Shown: positions 31,652-41,047 of the stretch, piece after piece
How positions within the stretch are numbered: position 1 is the first letter of the stretch
Layout: each line of letters opens with the position of its first letter
DNA from: Bacteroidia bacterium
Lineage (GTDB): Bacteria; Bacteroidota; Bacteroidia; 2-12-FULL-35-15
DNA length: 64,000 nt
Direction: 5' to 3'
Assembly: GCA_030654175.1 (NCBI GenBank)
Contig: JAURXZ010000024.1
Location: 434,001-498,000, forward strand
Made by a program: the position numbers and the translations under genes
The notes under the pieces: generated by a model
Database searches by the model: none
The model's input: only the letters and a program-made list of their open reading frames with translations
Told to the model about the DNA's origin: nothing

Positions 31652-34180
31652 ATGGATTCAATACTCAAACAAAATATTAAGGAAACACAGTTGGATCTGC
31701 AGGCATATTTAGCTGCTATTGTTAAATATACCGATGATGCCGTTATCACTAAATCAATGGATGGTATCATTACCTATTGGAATGCCGGAGCTGAAAGGAT
31801 GTTCGGATATAAAGCTGATGAGGTAATAGGGAAATCAATCAACACCCTTGCTCCAACTAAAATAGATGAGCATAAACTTATTTTGGAAAAATACAACAAG
31901 GGAGAAAAAATAGAACACTATGAGACACAAAGGATTAAAAAAGATGGTTCAAAAATAGATGTATCCTTAACGGTATCTCCTATAATTGATGATAAGAATG
32001 TGGTTATAGGGTTTTCAAACATTGCAAGAGATATTACAAAAAGATCTCTTTATTCTCGCTATGTCCGAAGTTTAATTGAAGCCAGTTTGGATCCTTTGGT
32101 TATCATCAGTACAGATGGTAAAATTACCGATGTTAACGAGGCTTCGGTAAAAGTCACAGGTGTTCCCCGCGAAAAGCTCATTGGTACAGGTTTTTCAACT
32201 TATTTTACCGAATCCGAAAAAGCACAGGAAGGGTATAAACAAGTTTTTGAAAAAGGTTTTGCTACCGATTACCCTTTAACGATAAAACATACAAATGGAA
32301 AATTAACAGATGTATTATTTAATTTGTCGGTATATAAAGATAACGAGGGCTCTGTCATTGGCGTTGTGGCTGCTGCACGTGATATTACCGAAAGAAAAAA
32401 AGCCGAAGGCAAATTCCATGGATTACTGGAATCTGCACCTGACGCTATTGTTATAATAAATAATAAAGGCGAAATTCAATTGGTGAATTCTCAAACCGAA
32501 AAACTTTTTGGTTACAAGAGAGAGGAGATTATTGGAAAGGGAATTGAGATATTAATTCCTTCCAGCTATAAGGATGTGGACCCCGCCCATAGAAAAACTT
32601 TTTTTGATAATCCTAAAGCCCGAAAAATGGGCCATGGTATAGATTTATTCGGACAACATAATGATGGAAAAGAATTTCCTGTAGAAATTAGTCTGAACCC
32701 GTTTGAAACACCAGACGGCTTGTTGGTGTCAGTTGCTATTCGTGATGTTACCGAACAAAAACAAGCAATACAATATACACGTAGTTTAATTGAAGCCAGT
32801 TTGGATCCACTCGTTACTATTAGTGCTGATGGGAAAATTACAGATTTGAACGAAGCGTCCGTAAAAGTTACCGGTATCCCCCGCGAGGATATGATCGGTA
32901 CCGACTTTTTAAATTATTTTACCGAACCGAAAAAAGCAAGAGAAGTTTACCAACAGGTTTTTGAGAAAAATTTTGTTGCCGATTACCCCTTAACCATTAG
33001 GAATATAAGCGGAAAGTTAACCGATGTATTATACAATGCCTCACTTTTTAAAGATAATAACGGTAAGGTGCTTGGCGTATTTGCTACAGCCCGTGATGTA
33101 ACCCAGCAAAAACTTCTTGAAAAAAAACTGATCGAATACAAACATTTTTTTAACCACACCTCCGACTTTGCCTGCATTGCAAACATGCAGGGCTATTTCG
33201 AGATCATTAATCCTAATTTCGAAAAAGTATTGGGTTATTCCGAAAAAGAATTACTTGAAAACAAGTTTGTGGATTTCGTGCATCCTGATGATATTGAGTC
33301 CACGCAAAAAGAAATTGATAAGCTGAAAACAGGTGCTGTCACTATTAATTTTGTGAACAGGTATCGAAAAAAAGATGGAAATTATTTATGGTTTGATTGG
33401 AACACAACTCCGGATACTGTCACAGGAAGGCTTTACGCCATGGCCAGGGACATCACCGATAGAAAAAATGCAGAAACACATCTAAAACAAATTTCACAGG
33501 AACTTACCCGTTCCAACCAGGAGCTGGAGCAGTTTGCTTACATTGCTTCACATGATTTACAGGAACCGCTACGCACAATTTCCAGTTTTATGCAGTTGCT
33601 TGATAAAAAACAAGGCAATAAAAAAGATGAAGAGACGAAGGAGTATTTTCAATTTATTATGAGCGCGACTGAAAAAATGAAAAATCTAATCAGAGATTTA
33701 CTGGACTATTCAAGAGTTGGAAAAAGTATAGTATTCTCAACCGTTGATTGTAACCTCATTCTTAAAGAGGTCATTGCTGAAATGGATGCATCAATTACGG
33801 AAAGCAAGGCTAAAATCACATCTGCCGTGCTGCCTAAAGTAAATGGGAATGAGATACAATTAAAACAGCTATTTCAGAATTTAATCAGCAACGGTATAAA
33901 ATTCAAAAAGAAGAATAGTATTCCTGAAATTGATATTACTGTTGAAGAAAAACCTACGGAATATCTTTTTGCCTTGAAAGACAAAGGCATAGGGATTGAT
34001 GAGAAATACATCAACAAACTTTTCGTTCTTTTTCAGCGCTTGCATTCAGAGACTGAATATTCAGGTACAGGCATTGGCCTGGCCATCTGTAAAAAAATTG
34101 TGACCATGCATGGTGGCAAAATTTGGGTGGAGTCGAAACTTGGGGAGGGTAGCACTTTCTATTTCACAATTGCCAAATAA
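31652..34180 (+). CDS. Soluble multi-PAS histidine kinase
   Basis: 842 residues without membrane segments. Five PAS/PAC modules (about 20-135, 139-250, 255-372, 376-490, 495-610) precede the same HisKA site as the previous kinase (IASHDLQEPLR, His about 634) and a HATPase domain (LISNGIKFK, GIGLAICKK). PAS2 and PAS4 are near copies (RSLIEASLDPLVTIS type), showing internal duplication. The catalytic halves of the two kinases are very alike, so one gene probably arose by duplication. The receiver gene follows 28 bases later. Confidence 0.9.
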   Translation: MDSILKQNIKETQLDLQAYLAAIVKYTDDAVITKSMDGIITYWNAGAERMFGYKADEVIGKSINTLAPTKIDEHKLILEKYNKGEKIEHYETQRIKKDGSKIDVSLTVSPIIDDKNVVIGFSNIARDITKRSLYSRYVRSLIEASLDPLVIISTDGKITDVNEASVKVTGVPREKLIGTGFSTYFTESEKAQEGYKQVFEKGFATDYPLTIKHTNGKLTDVLFNLSVYKDNEGSVIGVVAAARDITERKKAEGKFHGLLESAPDAIVIINNKGEIQLVNSQTEKLFGYKREEIIGKGIEILIPSSYKDVDPAHRKTFFDNPKARKMGHGIDLFGQHNDGKEFPVEISLNPFETPDGLLVSVAIRDVTEQKQAIQYTRSLIEASLDPLVTISADGKITDLNEASVKVTGIPREDMIGTDFLNYFTEPKKAREVYQQVFEKNFVADYPLTIRNISGKLTDVLYNASLFKDNNGKVLGVFATARDVTQQKLLEKKLIEYKHFFNHTSDFACIANMQGYFEIINPNFEKVLGYSEKELLENKFVDFVHPDDIESTQKEIDKLKTGAVTINFVNRYRKKDGNYLWFDWNTTPDTVTGRLYAMARDITDRKNAETHLKQISQELTRSNQELEQFAYIASHDLQEPLRTISSFMQLLDKKQGNKKDEETKEYFQFIMSATEKMKNLIRDLLDYSRVGKSIVFSTVDCNLILKEVIAEMDASITESKAKITSAVLPKVNGNEIQLKQLFQNLISNGIKFKKKNSIPEIDITVEEKPTEYLFALKDKGIGIDEKYINKLFVLFQRLHSETEYSGTGIGLAICKKIVTMHGGKIWVESKLGEGSTFYFTIAK

Positions 34181-34208
34181 AAATTAAATTAAAAACATGT
34201 TAATCCTT

Positions 34209-34637
34209 ATGAAAAAAATAAACTGCATCCTCCTGGTTGATGACAATCCCGCTGACAACGCCTATCATAAAATTATTATTACAGAAGCAGACGTATGTAA
34301 TCATATTAAAATTGTTACCAGTGGCCAGGAAGCTATTGATTATATAAATAATGCAAGTAAGCCCGGTCAGGCCGAACTCTTCCCTAAACCGGACATTATT
34401 TTTCTGGATATTAATATGCCCGGTATGAACGGCTTTGAGTTTCTCGAAATCTACCATACCTTAGAAGAAGATCAGAAATCGAAGGCTGTGGTAATTATGC
34501 TTACCACTTCTTTAAACCCGGAGGACAAAACAAAAGCAATGGGATTTAAAGAAGTTAACGAATTTCAGAATAAACCCCTTACCGTTGAAATAATTAAAGA
34601 AACGGTAAAGAAATATTTTGAAGCAAATGCTACGTGA
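34209..34637 (+). CDS. CheY-like response regulator (Rcp1 type)
   Basis: 142 residues from the second Met (MKKINCIL). An in-frame ATG at 34197 would add four residues. It has a single receiver domain: acidic pair Asp11/Asp12, phospho-acceptor Asp67 (IFLDINMPG), LTTS (Thr99/Thr100) and FQNKP (Lys122). It has no output domain. Single-domain receivers of this type sit beside PAS kinases of the DLQEPLR type and relay phosphate to other partners. It is probably the partner of the two kinases upstream. Confidence 0.9.
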   Translation: MKKINCILLVDDNPADNAYHKIIITEADVCNHIKIVTSGQEAIDYINNASKPGQAELFPKPDIIFLDINMPGMNGFEFLEIYHTLEEDQKSKAVVIMLTTSLNPEDKTKAMGFKEVNEFQNKPLTVEIIKETVKKYFEANAT

Positions 34638-34955
34638 TTGAAATTTCCCGCAAGTTTAATGTAGTTTTAATTGCAATACACACAGTTTCACTTGTCACGC
34701 AATATATTAAGTTTAGAGAATAAAACGCTTACCCGGAAGATCCATTTTATATTTGCATTGTGATCCTGATGCCGTTTTTTTGCAGAGGCGGGATCTTGTC
34801 AATCACCGGCATTTTTATTAATAAAAACCAGATCCTTTATAAAAGCCCTTCATGCCACAATGTGGAGAAGCCCTGTTTGTAAGGTTTTTCAAATCAAAAC
34901 CGCCTCCGGTAAACCTCAGGCGCTAGGGGCTGAAAAATAATAATTTTACGAAAGC
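34638..34955. other. Intergenic, stem-loop-rich, no gene seen
   Basis: Contains several short inverted repeats (GATCC / GGGATC, GCCCT / AGGGGC) of the REP-like kind and no credible frame. No tRNA or known RNA was recognised. Confidence 0.4.
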
Positions 34956-35162
34956 CTTGGTAATCCGGAAATAAAGAGTACCTTTGCCACAGTTTTAGTC
35001 AAAAAGGAATTTTTGCTAGGCGAATTAAACAACAGTTTCTTACCTGTTATGAGTACCTAAGAGAGGCCACGCGAGCCTGGTACCAAGAAGAGTTACTTTT
35101 GTAAAATTCAACTCATTTTCCTACAAGTTGATTAGAGTAATTATAAACTTAATAAATCATCA
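34956..35162 (+). promoter_or_regulatory. Promoter and long leader of the DEAD-box helicase gene
   Basis: A CTTG (34956-34959) and TACCTTTG (34979-34986) pair, 19 bases apart, fits the Bacteroidota promoter. About 170 bases of leader follow before ATG 35163, including a second TACTTTTG box at 35094. Long leaders are usual for cold-shock RNA helicases. Confidence 0.5.
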
Positions 35163-37133
35163 ATGAACAAATTTGAAGCGTTAGGGCTTAACAATGCTAT
35201 TGTTAAAGCTGTAACAGAATTGGGTTTTGAAAGCCCAACCCCAATCCAGGAAAAAGTAATTCCTGCATTATTAACAGGTAATACCGACCTTGTTGCATTA
35301 GCACAAACAGGTACAGGAAAAACAGCAGCCTTTGGTTTGCCATTAATTTCCTTAATTGATTTCGCTTCCCGCGATACACAAGCAGTGATCCTTTGCCCTA
35401 CACGTGAGTTGTGTATGCAAATTACCCGTGATTTACAGAGCTATACCAAATACATTGACGGTGCAAACATTGTTGCTGTTTATGGTGGTGCAAGTATTGA
35501 TAATCAATCACGCGACATTAAAAAAGGTGCACAAATAGTAGTTGCAACTCCGGGTCGTATGAATGATATGATCGACCGCAGACGTGTTAATTTAAGCAAC
35601 GTGCGTTATGCCGTGCTTGATGAAGCAGATGAAATGCTTAACATGGGTTTTAAAGAAGACTTAGATACCATTCTTTCTCAAACGCCACAGGAAAAAAACA
35701 CATGGTTGTTTTCAGCTACTATGCCTGATGAAGTATTGCGTATTTCTAAAAATTATATGACCACTCCTGTTGAAATTACTGCAGGAACAAAAAATTCAGG
35801 TAACGAAAACATCGAACACGTTTATTATGTTGTTCATGCTCGTGATAAATACCCTGCACTTAAACGTATCGCAGATTCTAATCCCGATATTTTTGCAATT
35901 GTATTTTGCCGCACCCGTATTGAAACACAGGAAATTGCTGACAAATTAATTAAAGATGGTTATAATGCGGATGCATTACACGGTGATCTTTCACAATCAC
36001 AGCGTGACCATGTTATGAAACGCTACCGTAGCCGTTCATTGCAAATGTTGATCGCAACAGATGTAGCAGCTCGTGGTATTGATGTTCAGGACGTAACGCA
36101 CGTTATCAACTATGCTTTACCTGACGAAATTGAAAATTACACGCACCGTAGCGGACGTACTGCCCGTGCAGGTAAAAAAGGTGTTTCCATCGCTATTATT
36201 AATATGAAAGAAGTTGGAAAGATCAGAATCATTGAGCGTTTGATCAAAACCAAATTTACTCAAGCAACTGTTCCTACAGGTTTTCAGGCATGCGAAACAC
36301 AACTTTTTAGCTTAGTGAAAAAAATTCACGAAGTGGAGGTAAATGAAAAAGCAATTGAAACATATTTGCCTAAAATTTATGATGAATTAAAAGACCTGAC
36401 CAGAGAAGACATCATTAAACGTTTTGTTTCTACTGAGTTCAACCGCTTTTTAGATTATTATAAAAATGCACCTGATCTGAATGTTGCAACAGGAAGAGAT
36501 CGTCCAAGTGTTTCTGTAAATGGAATCACTAAACTATTCATTAACTTAGGTGAACTGGATAATTTGGATAGCTCAACCATGAAAGAATACATCAGCGAAG
36601 TTTCAGGTGTTGCTACCAATCTTATTGTAAACATTGATGTGAAAAGTAGTTTTTCTTTTGTTGAAGTAAAAACAGAAGCTGCTGAGATCATCTCCGGTAC
36701 ATTTAAAAATGTACAATACAACAATCGTAATGTACGTATCGAATCCCGCGGAGACAGCGGTGTTGAAAAACGTTCGTTTGGTGGTGGTAATGGTGGAAGC
36801 AATAGCTATGGCGAACGCAAGAGCTACGGAAACCGTTCCGACAGCAGAGGTGGCGATAGAGGTGGTTATTCATCAAGAAGCGGAAGCGGATCTGGTGAAC
36901 GTAAGAGCTACGGTTCTGGTTCAGGCTCTGGCGAACGTAAAACATACAGCGATCGTCCTGAAAGAGGAGGTTATGCAAAAAGAACAAGCGATAGCGGAAA
37001 TTCTTCCGGTGAGCGCAAAAGCTATAGCGACCGTTCTGATAAAGGAAGTTCTGTAAAAAGAACAACATCCAGTGAATCAGGAGAAAGAAAAAGTAATTTT
37101 TCACGTGAAAAACGTCCGAGAAAAGCTTTTTAA
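35163..37133 (+). CDS. DEAD-box RNA helicase (DeaD/DbpA-like) with RGG-like tail
   Basis: 656 residues. Q motif GFESPTPIQ, motif I AQTGTGKT (residues 47-54), DEAD at about 152, SATMP, and HRSGRTARAG are all intact. Residues about 470-545 look like a DbpA-type RNA-binding domain (RPSVSVNGITKLFINLG). The last 110 residues are Gly/Ser/Arg/Tyr repeats (GERKSYG units), probably disordered and RNA-binding. It should unwind rRNA or mRNA structures, for instance in ribosome assembly at low temperature. A strong terminator follows. Confidence 0.95.
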   Translation: MNKFEALGLNNAIVKAVTELGFESPTPIQEKVIPALLTGNTDLVALAQTGTGKTAAFGLPLISLIDFASRDTQAVILCPTRELCMQITRDLQSYTKYIDGANIVAVYGGASIDNQSRDIKKGAQIVVATPGRMNDMIDRRRVNLSNVRYAVLDEADEMLNMGFKEDLDTILSQTPQEKNTWLFSATMPDEVLRISKNYMTTPVEITAGTKNSGNENIEHVYYVVHARDKYPALKRIADSNPDIFAIVFCRTRIETQEIADKLIKDGYNADALHGDLSQSQRDHVMKRYRSRSLQMLIATDVAARGIDVQDVTHVINYALPDEIENYTHRSGRTARAGKKGVSIAIINMKEVGKIRIIERLIKTKFTQATVPTGFQACETQLFSLVKKIHEVEVNEKAIETYLPKIYDELKDLTREDIIKRFVSTEFNRFLDYYKNAPDLNVATGRDRPSVSVNGITKLFINLGELDNLDSSTMKEYISEVSGVATNLIVNIDVKSSFSFVEVKTEAAEIISGTFKNVQYNNRNVRIESRGDSGVEKRSFGGGNGGSNSYGERKSYGNRSDSRGGDRGGYSSRSGSGSGERKSYGSGSGSGERKTYSDRPERGGYAKRTSDSGNSSGERKSYSDRSDKGSSVKRTTSSESGERKSNFSREKRPRKAF

Positions 37134-37162
37134 TACTCTTCTTTTACCTTAGGGTTTAATAT

Positions 37163-37200
37163 AAAAAAGGTGTTCTTCAATTTGAAGAACACCTTTTTTT
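37163..37200 (+). terminator. Rho-independent terminator of the helicase gene
   Basis: Stem AGGTGTTCTTCAA / TTGAAGAACACCT with flanking A and T runs, 30 bases after the helicase stop. Confidence 0.9.
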
Positions 37201-37210
37201 GTTAATGAGT

Positions 37211-37284
37211 TTTACCACTAAGGCACTAAGTTCACTGAGAAACACAGAGAAATTCCTTAGTGGACTTAGTGCCTTAGTGGTGAA
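37211..37284. repeat. REP-like inverted repeat, CCACTAAGGCACTAAG family
   Basis: Left arm 37211-37230 and right arm 37265-37284 are complementary in 19 of 20 bases. The same sequence family occurs at 42744-42910. Confidence 0.8.
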
Positions 37285-37303
37285 TTTGTTTCTCGTATAG
37301 TTT

Positions 37304-38164
37304 TTATTTCCTCTTTACCCAACCAAGAATAAAATCCGCCACTTCCTGCCAGTTCTCCTGCCCGCAGATATAATGCGTTCTTCCTGCAAATTCTTTGAAA
37401 TCCTTTTTGCTATTGGTGTCTTTGTAAGCATTAAAATTCTTCTTGTTCAATGATGATGGAATGATATGGTCCTTTTCACCGGCAATAAAAAGTAATGGGT
37501 TGTGTGGCTTTTTGAAATCAATATATCCATCGGCCTTAGTGCTGCTTCTGGGGATGTTACGACTTTCAGGAACAACAAATTTGTTGAATTCAATCTCTGT
37601 TTGTTCCATTGTCATTGTATTGCAAAAAGCATAATGAAACCATTTTACATCCGGAAGGCAAACCGAATTACCTTTAAGTGGATTAACGGTTGGTAAATTT
37701 GCTTTTAAAAAGCTCCATTTAAGGCTAAAAACGCCTTTTGGTGGTGCAGCATCAATGCAGACCCCCATAACGCCTTTATCCATCGAAATAAGCTTTTGAA
37801 CGGCAAGTCCACCCATGGAGTGTCCGATCAGGATTGGTTTTTCAGGCAGCTTATCAATAAAGCCAGCCAAACTATCAATTACTTGTCCGAAGGTAAGTTC
37901 ACCAAGCTTTGGATTGATTTTACTACGCAGGTCTGCCGGGTTGCCATCATGGAAGGGATATGAAGGAGTATGGCAGGTATAACCTTTTGCTTCGAAATAT
38001 TTTTTCCATTGATTCCAGCTTTCCGGATTTTGAAATAAGCCATGAATAAACACAACTGTTTTGCTTTCCACTGGTATTGCTGACGGATTTGTCATTGGTG
38101 TTTGTCCTGTTAAGTTTAAAATTGAAGCAAATGTAATTATTAAAATTATCCAGAAGTGATTCAT
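37304..38164 (-). CDS. Secreted alpha/beta hydrolase
   Basis: 286 residues with a signal peptide (MNHFWIILIITFASILNL). The hydrolase fold shows FIHGLFQNPESW, nucleophile ILIGHSMGGL (Ser116), acid AGEKDHIIP and GRTHYICGQ with the catalytic His. It is periplasmic or surface-located. It resembles esterase/lipase family members found near outer-membrane functions, but no substrate can be assigned. It is a single gene, facing away from the helicase terminator. Confidence 0.9.
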   Translation of the reverse strand: MNHFWIILIITFASILNLTGQTPMTNPSAIPVESKTVVFIHGLFQNPESWNQWKKYFEAKGYTCHTPSYPFHDGNPADLRSKINPKLGELTFGQVIDSLAGFIDKLPEKPILIGHSMGGLAVQKLISMDKGVMGVCIDAAPPKGVFSLKWSFLKANLPTVNPLKGNSVCLPDVKWFHYAFCNTMTMEQTEIEFNKFVVPESRNIPRSSTKADGYIDFKKPHNPLLFIAGEKDHIIPSSLNKKNFNAYKDTNSKKDFKEFAGRTHYICGQENWQEVADFILGWVKRK

Positions 38165-38231
38165 GTCAATGGCATTTAGTTAAGGATCCTTTTAGCCAGA
38201 GTTTGCTATAATTGTATTAAGCGTTTTATTT

Positions 38232-38324
38232 GGGCGTTCCCTTTCTTAAACAAGAAAGGGCCGGGCTTTCCGCTGCAATCTTTTTGGGAAGAACAAAAAG
38301 GATTTTCGCTGCAATCCCTAACGC
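38232..38324. repeat. Dispersed palindromic element, inverted copy of 50697-50788
   Basis: Begins GGCGTTCCCTTTCTT and ends GCAATCCCTAACGC. Its reverse complement matches 50697-50788 at roughly three of four positions, both ends included. Confidence 0.75.
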
Positions 38325-38422
38325 TCAACTCTCAGCAAATCAAATTGACTTCGCCATATCAAAATGAGCCTGTCGAAATACGTGCGATGTTGGGTTAGCT
38401 TGATGGCAATGCCTGCAAAGGT

Positions 38423-38629
38423 TCACGCCTTTTTTTTAATGATCAGATACAACCTGAAAGCCGCGTAGAAAATTAATAAACCTCCAACAGCTTCGCGGTA
38501 AACGGGGAAAGTTTGAATGGCAATATCTGTAAATAAAAAAAGTAAGCCAATGCCTAAATACAGCGCTACCATTATAAAACTTAAATAATAGCGTATTTTA
38601 TTTATTAATGGATTACTTTCAGGAAGCAC
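38423..38629 (-). CDS. Small membrane protein, unknown
   Basis: 68 residues from GTG 38629. The longer frame extends into an A/T-rich repeat. Two membrane segments (YYLSFIMVALYLGIGLLFLF and AVGGLLIFYAAFRLYLII) and a KKKA tail are visible. It is the last gene of the leftward TonB-ExbD-ExbD-ExbB run, but a repeat-like stretch (38636-38712) separates it from tonB. No function is known. Confidence 0.55.
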   Translation of the reverse strand: MLPESNPLINKIRYYLSFIMVALYLGIGLLFLFTDIAIQTFPVYREAVGGLLIFYAAFRLYLIIKKKA

Positions 38630-38713
38630 AATGTAGATTTGAAAATGTGTTAATTTGAAAATTTGATGATGCGTAATTATCAAATCACCACACCATCAAA
38701 TTATCAAATTGTT

Positions 38714-39538
38714 TTATCGGATAGTGAACTTAATTGGCAAGTTGTATTGTACAGACACCGAACGGCCATTCTGCTTTCCTGCAGCCCATTTTGGCATTGC
38801 TTTAACCACAGTAAGAGCAACTTTATCATACCCCGGACCACCGGAAACACCTCTTAATATTTTAGAATCAACCACATTACCATCTTTATCAATTACGAAT
38901 GTAACATAGCAGGTTCCTGAAATACCGGCCTCTTTTTCCATTTGAGGATATCCGATAGCTTCTATTTTATCTCTTATCCACTTCATCATTGCTGCATCTC
39001 CTCCAGGGAAGGAAGGCATCTGCTCTACAATGGTAAATATTTCATCCTTTACTGGGGCTACAATACCTGTTCCTTCGTCAGGGATGATAATGATATCATC
39101 ACCGGTACCTTCTTGTGTTTCGGTGCTGATCTGAGGGGTTTCCTCTGTTTGTAAGGGTGGTGGCTCATCAATTACCTCGTCATCTGTTACCACAGGTGGT
39201 GTAAATTTAACGGTTTCCATTACCGGTGGTGGCGGTGGTGGCGGTGGTGGTGGCTCTGCCTCATCAATTGGTGGTGGTGCTGTGAGATCAACAACCGTAT
39301 TATCAACAGGTACAACAAGTTCTTCTGTTTGTTGTTGTATCCAGTCAAGGATCATCGGGAAGCTTACAATAAATATAAAGGATAAGCCTGTAATGAGAAG
39401 CGCAATATTAACCGTGCGGTTATATTTTTTACGCAAGTCGTATGCTCCGTAATTTTTATTTTTACCCTCAAAAACAAGTTCATTACGACCTTCAGCTATT
39501 GCGCTTGTCCAATCATTTAATAATGCATTTTCAGCCAT
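38714..39538 (-). CDS. tonB: TonB energy-transducing protein
   Basis: 274 residues. A cytoplasmic N-terminus (GKNKNYGAYDLRKKYNRTV), one membrane span (residues about 45-65), a proline-rich stretch (residues about 85-105) and a C-terminal TonB domain (GYPQMEKEAGISGTCYVTFV, then VSGGPGYDKVALTVVKAMPK) are in the usual order. It carries the proton-motive energy from ExbB/ExbD to outer-membrane receptors such as those at 23664 and 25995. It ends the exbB-exbD-exbD-tonB operon. Confidence 0.95.
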   Translation of the reverse strand: MAENALLNDWTSAIAEGRNELVFEGKNKNYGAYDLRKKYNRTVNIALLITGLSFIFIVSFPMILDWIQQQTEELVVPVDNTVVDLTAPPPIDEAEPPPPPPPPPPVMETVKFTPPVVTDDEVIDEPPPLQTEETPQISTETQEGTGDDIIIIPDEGTGIVAPVKDEIFTIVEQMPSFPGGDAAMMKWIRDKIEAIGYPQMEKEAGISGTCYVTFVIDKDGNVVDSKILRGVSGGPGYDKVALTVVKAMPKWAAGKQNGRSVSVQYNLPIKFTIR

Positions 39539-39542
39539 AATA

Positions 39543-40178
39543 TTATTTGTTTGTAGCGTTTAACAATTCTAATTCTGTGGGCATCACGTCCACAACAGCA
39601 TATTTACCAACTAAACAAACGTTTAATTCATCTATCAGATCAATTACGTTTTTGTAAATTGCTTTATCATCTGCCTTAATAAGCACAGTAAGTGCCTCTT
39701 TGCTGCCTTTTTCTAAATTTACCAACCGCTTTAATGTTGTATCGGCAATTTCTTTTCTTTTATATTTTTCCTCCAAAACTGTAATTGCTTCTAGTGTTGG
39801 TTTGTAACGATCCAACAGAAGTTTGTGCAAGCCGTCTTTTGAAAAATCTGTTTTGATCAATGTTGTTGGAGGGGCTCCATCTTTATTATTTGGCGGATAA
39901 AACTCTCCGTTATAATAATAAATACCATTATCCTTTGTCATGATAAAGGTGATCGCATTTTTTACCTTTTGATTTTTGGATTCATCTTCGGCTTTAGCCG
40001 GAAAATTTATCTCCATTGCTTTAGGCTTACTAAATGTAGAAGTAAGGATAAAGAAAGTAAGAAGAAGGAATGCCAAATCCACCATTGGCGTCATATCTAT
40101 TTTGGTAGATGATTTTTTGGCGCGTTTCTTATCATGTTTACCATGACCACCGCCATCACCTGTATTTACTTCTGCCAT
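39543..40178 (-). CDS. exbD: ExbD/TolR-family biopolymer transport protein
   Basis: 211 residues. A basic N-terminus (KHDKKRAKKSS) leads to KIDMTPMVDLAFLLLTFFIL, the family membrane helix with the proton-conducting Asp (MVDLAF). The periplasmic domain contains TVLIKADDKAIYKNVIDLID. It works with ExbB and TonB. It is one of two ExbD genes here; paired ExbDs are usual in Bacteroidota. The gap to tonB is only 4 bases, so the genes are co-transcribed. Confidence 0.95.
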   Translation of the reverse strand: MAEVNTGDGGGHGKHDKKRAKKSSTKIDMTPMVDLAFLLLTFFILTSTFSKPKAMEINFPAKAEDESKNQKVKNAITFIMTKDNGIYYYNGEFYPPNNKDGAPPTTLIKTDFSKDGLHKLLLDRYKPTLEAITVLEEKYKRKEIADTTLKRLVNLEKGSKEALTVLIKADDKAIYKNVIDLIDELNVCLVGKYAVVDVMPTELELLNATNK

Positions 40179-40267
40179 CTTTAAAAATTAATTAGCTGTT
40201 CATTTTACCTGTTACATACAGAAGATGCATTTAAAATACATTTTCCATAGATCCGGATTAATTTTTT

Positions 40268-40924
40268 TTATTCATCCCCTTTTTCAAGGTCAGTGATAAG
40301 GTTAAATCTATAAATATCTTTATCAGTAAAAACTTTAATTACATCCTTTACACTGATATAATTAGCTTGTCCGTCTGCTCTGATAGCAAATCGAATAGGC
40401 TCGTATTTGAACTCACGGCCCAGTGATTCTGCTTTTTCTTTTTGTGTTCTCGCTTGTTTTGCTGCTTCAATTCTACCAAACTGGATCCAGTCGCCTAATT
40501 GATTATGTAAAGAATCTAAAGGGATACCCGGAGATTTAACCTTTGACCGTTCACTCTCCTCCATATTAAGGTATTGTTTCAGCGTTTCGATAGGTACACC
40601 AAAACTGGTCATTTTAGCAAACTCTTCTTTTTCTTTATTGGTAAAATCAACTTTGTATTGAGCCCCCATTTTTTCAAGGGTTTTGATCCTCACATCATAA
40701 TTATTAATATTATAATAGGCTTTGCCTTTTTCGTCAACAGTTACCATTATTACGTTTTGAGGTAATAATTTATCTGAAGTAGACGAAGGGCTGTCAATAA
40801 CAACGGGCTCAGAAACTTTTGAAGAAGCGGTAAGCATAAAGAAAGTAACCAAAAGAAAAGCCAAATCCACCATCGGGGTCATATCAAGCGAAGGATTGCT
40901 TTTAGGCATTTTAATTTTAGGCAT
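40268..40924 (-). CDS. exbD: Second ExbD/TolR-family protein
   Basis: 218 residues. The helix LDMTPMVDLAFLLVTFFMLT carries the conserved Asp. A long periplasmic insertion (residues about 90-160) separates strands, then the final FAIRADGQANYISVKDVIKV block closes the domain. The insertion differs from that of the downstream ExbD, so the two probably form a heteromer around TonB. It lies 89 bases before its partner in the same operon. Confidence 0.95.
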   Translation of the reverse strand: MPKIKMPKSNPSLDMTPMVDLAFLLVTFFMLTASSKVSEPVVIDSPSSTSDKLLPQNVIMVTVDEKGKAYYNINNYDVRIKTLEKMGAQYKVDFTNKEKEEFAKMTSFGVPIETLKQYLNMEESERSKVKSPGIPLDSLHNQLGDWIQFGRIEAAKQARTQKEKAESLGREFKYEPIRFAIRADGQANYISVKDVIKVFTDKDIYRFNLITDLEKGDE

Positions 40925-41047
40925 GTCTTTTTACAAATTTATTGGTTAAACTAACGAAATATTTCAGCAATTTTCCAGTAGGCAAATTAATGCAATTAAC
41001 AGTCTGTATTAATTGCTTACTGCAAAATTGTTAAATTGGCCAATTGG

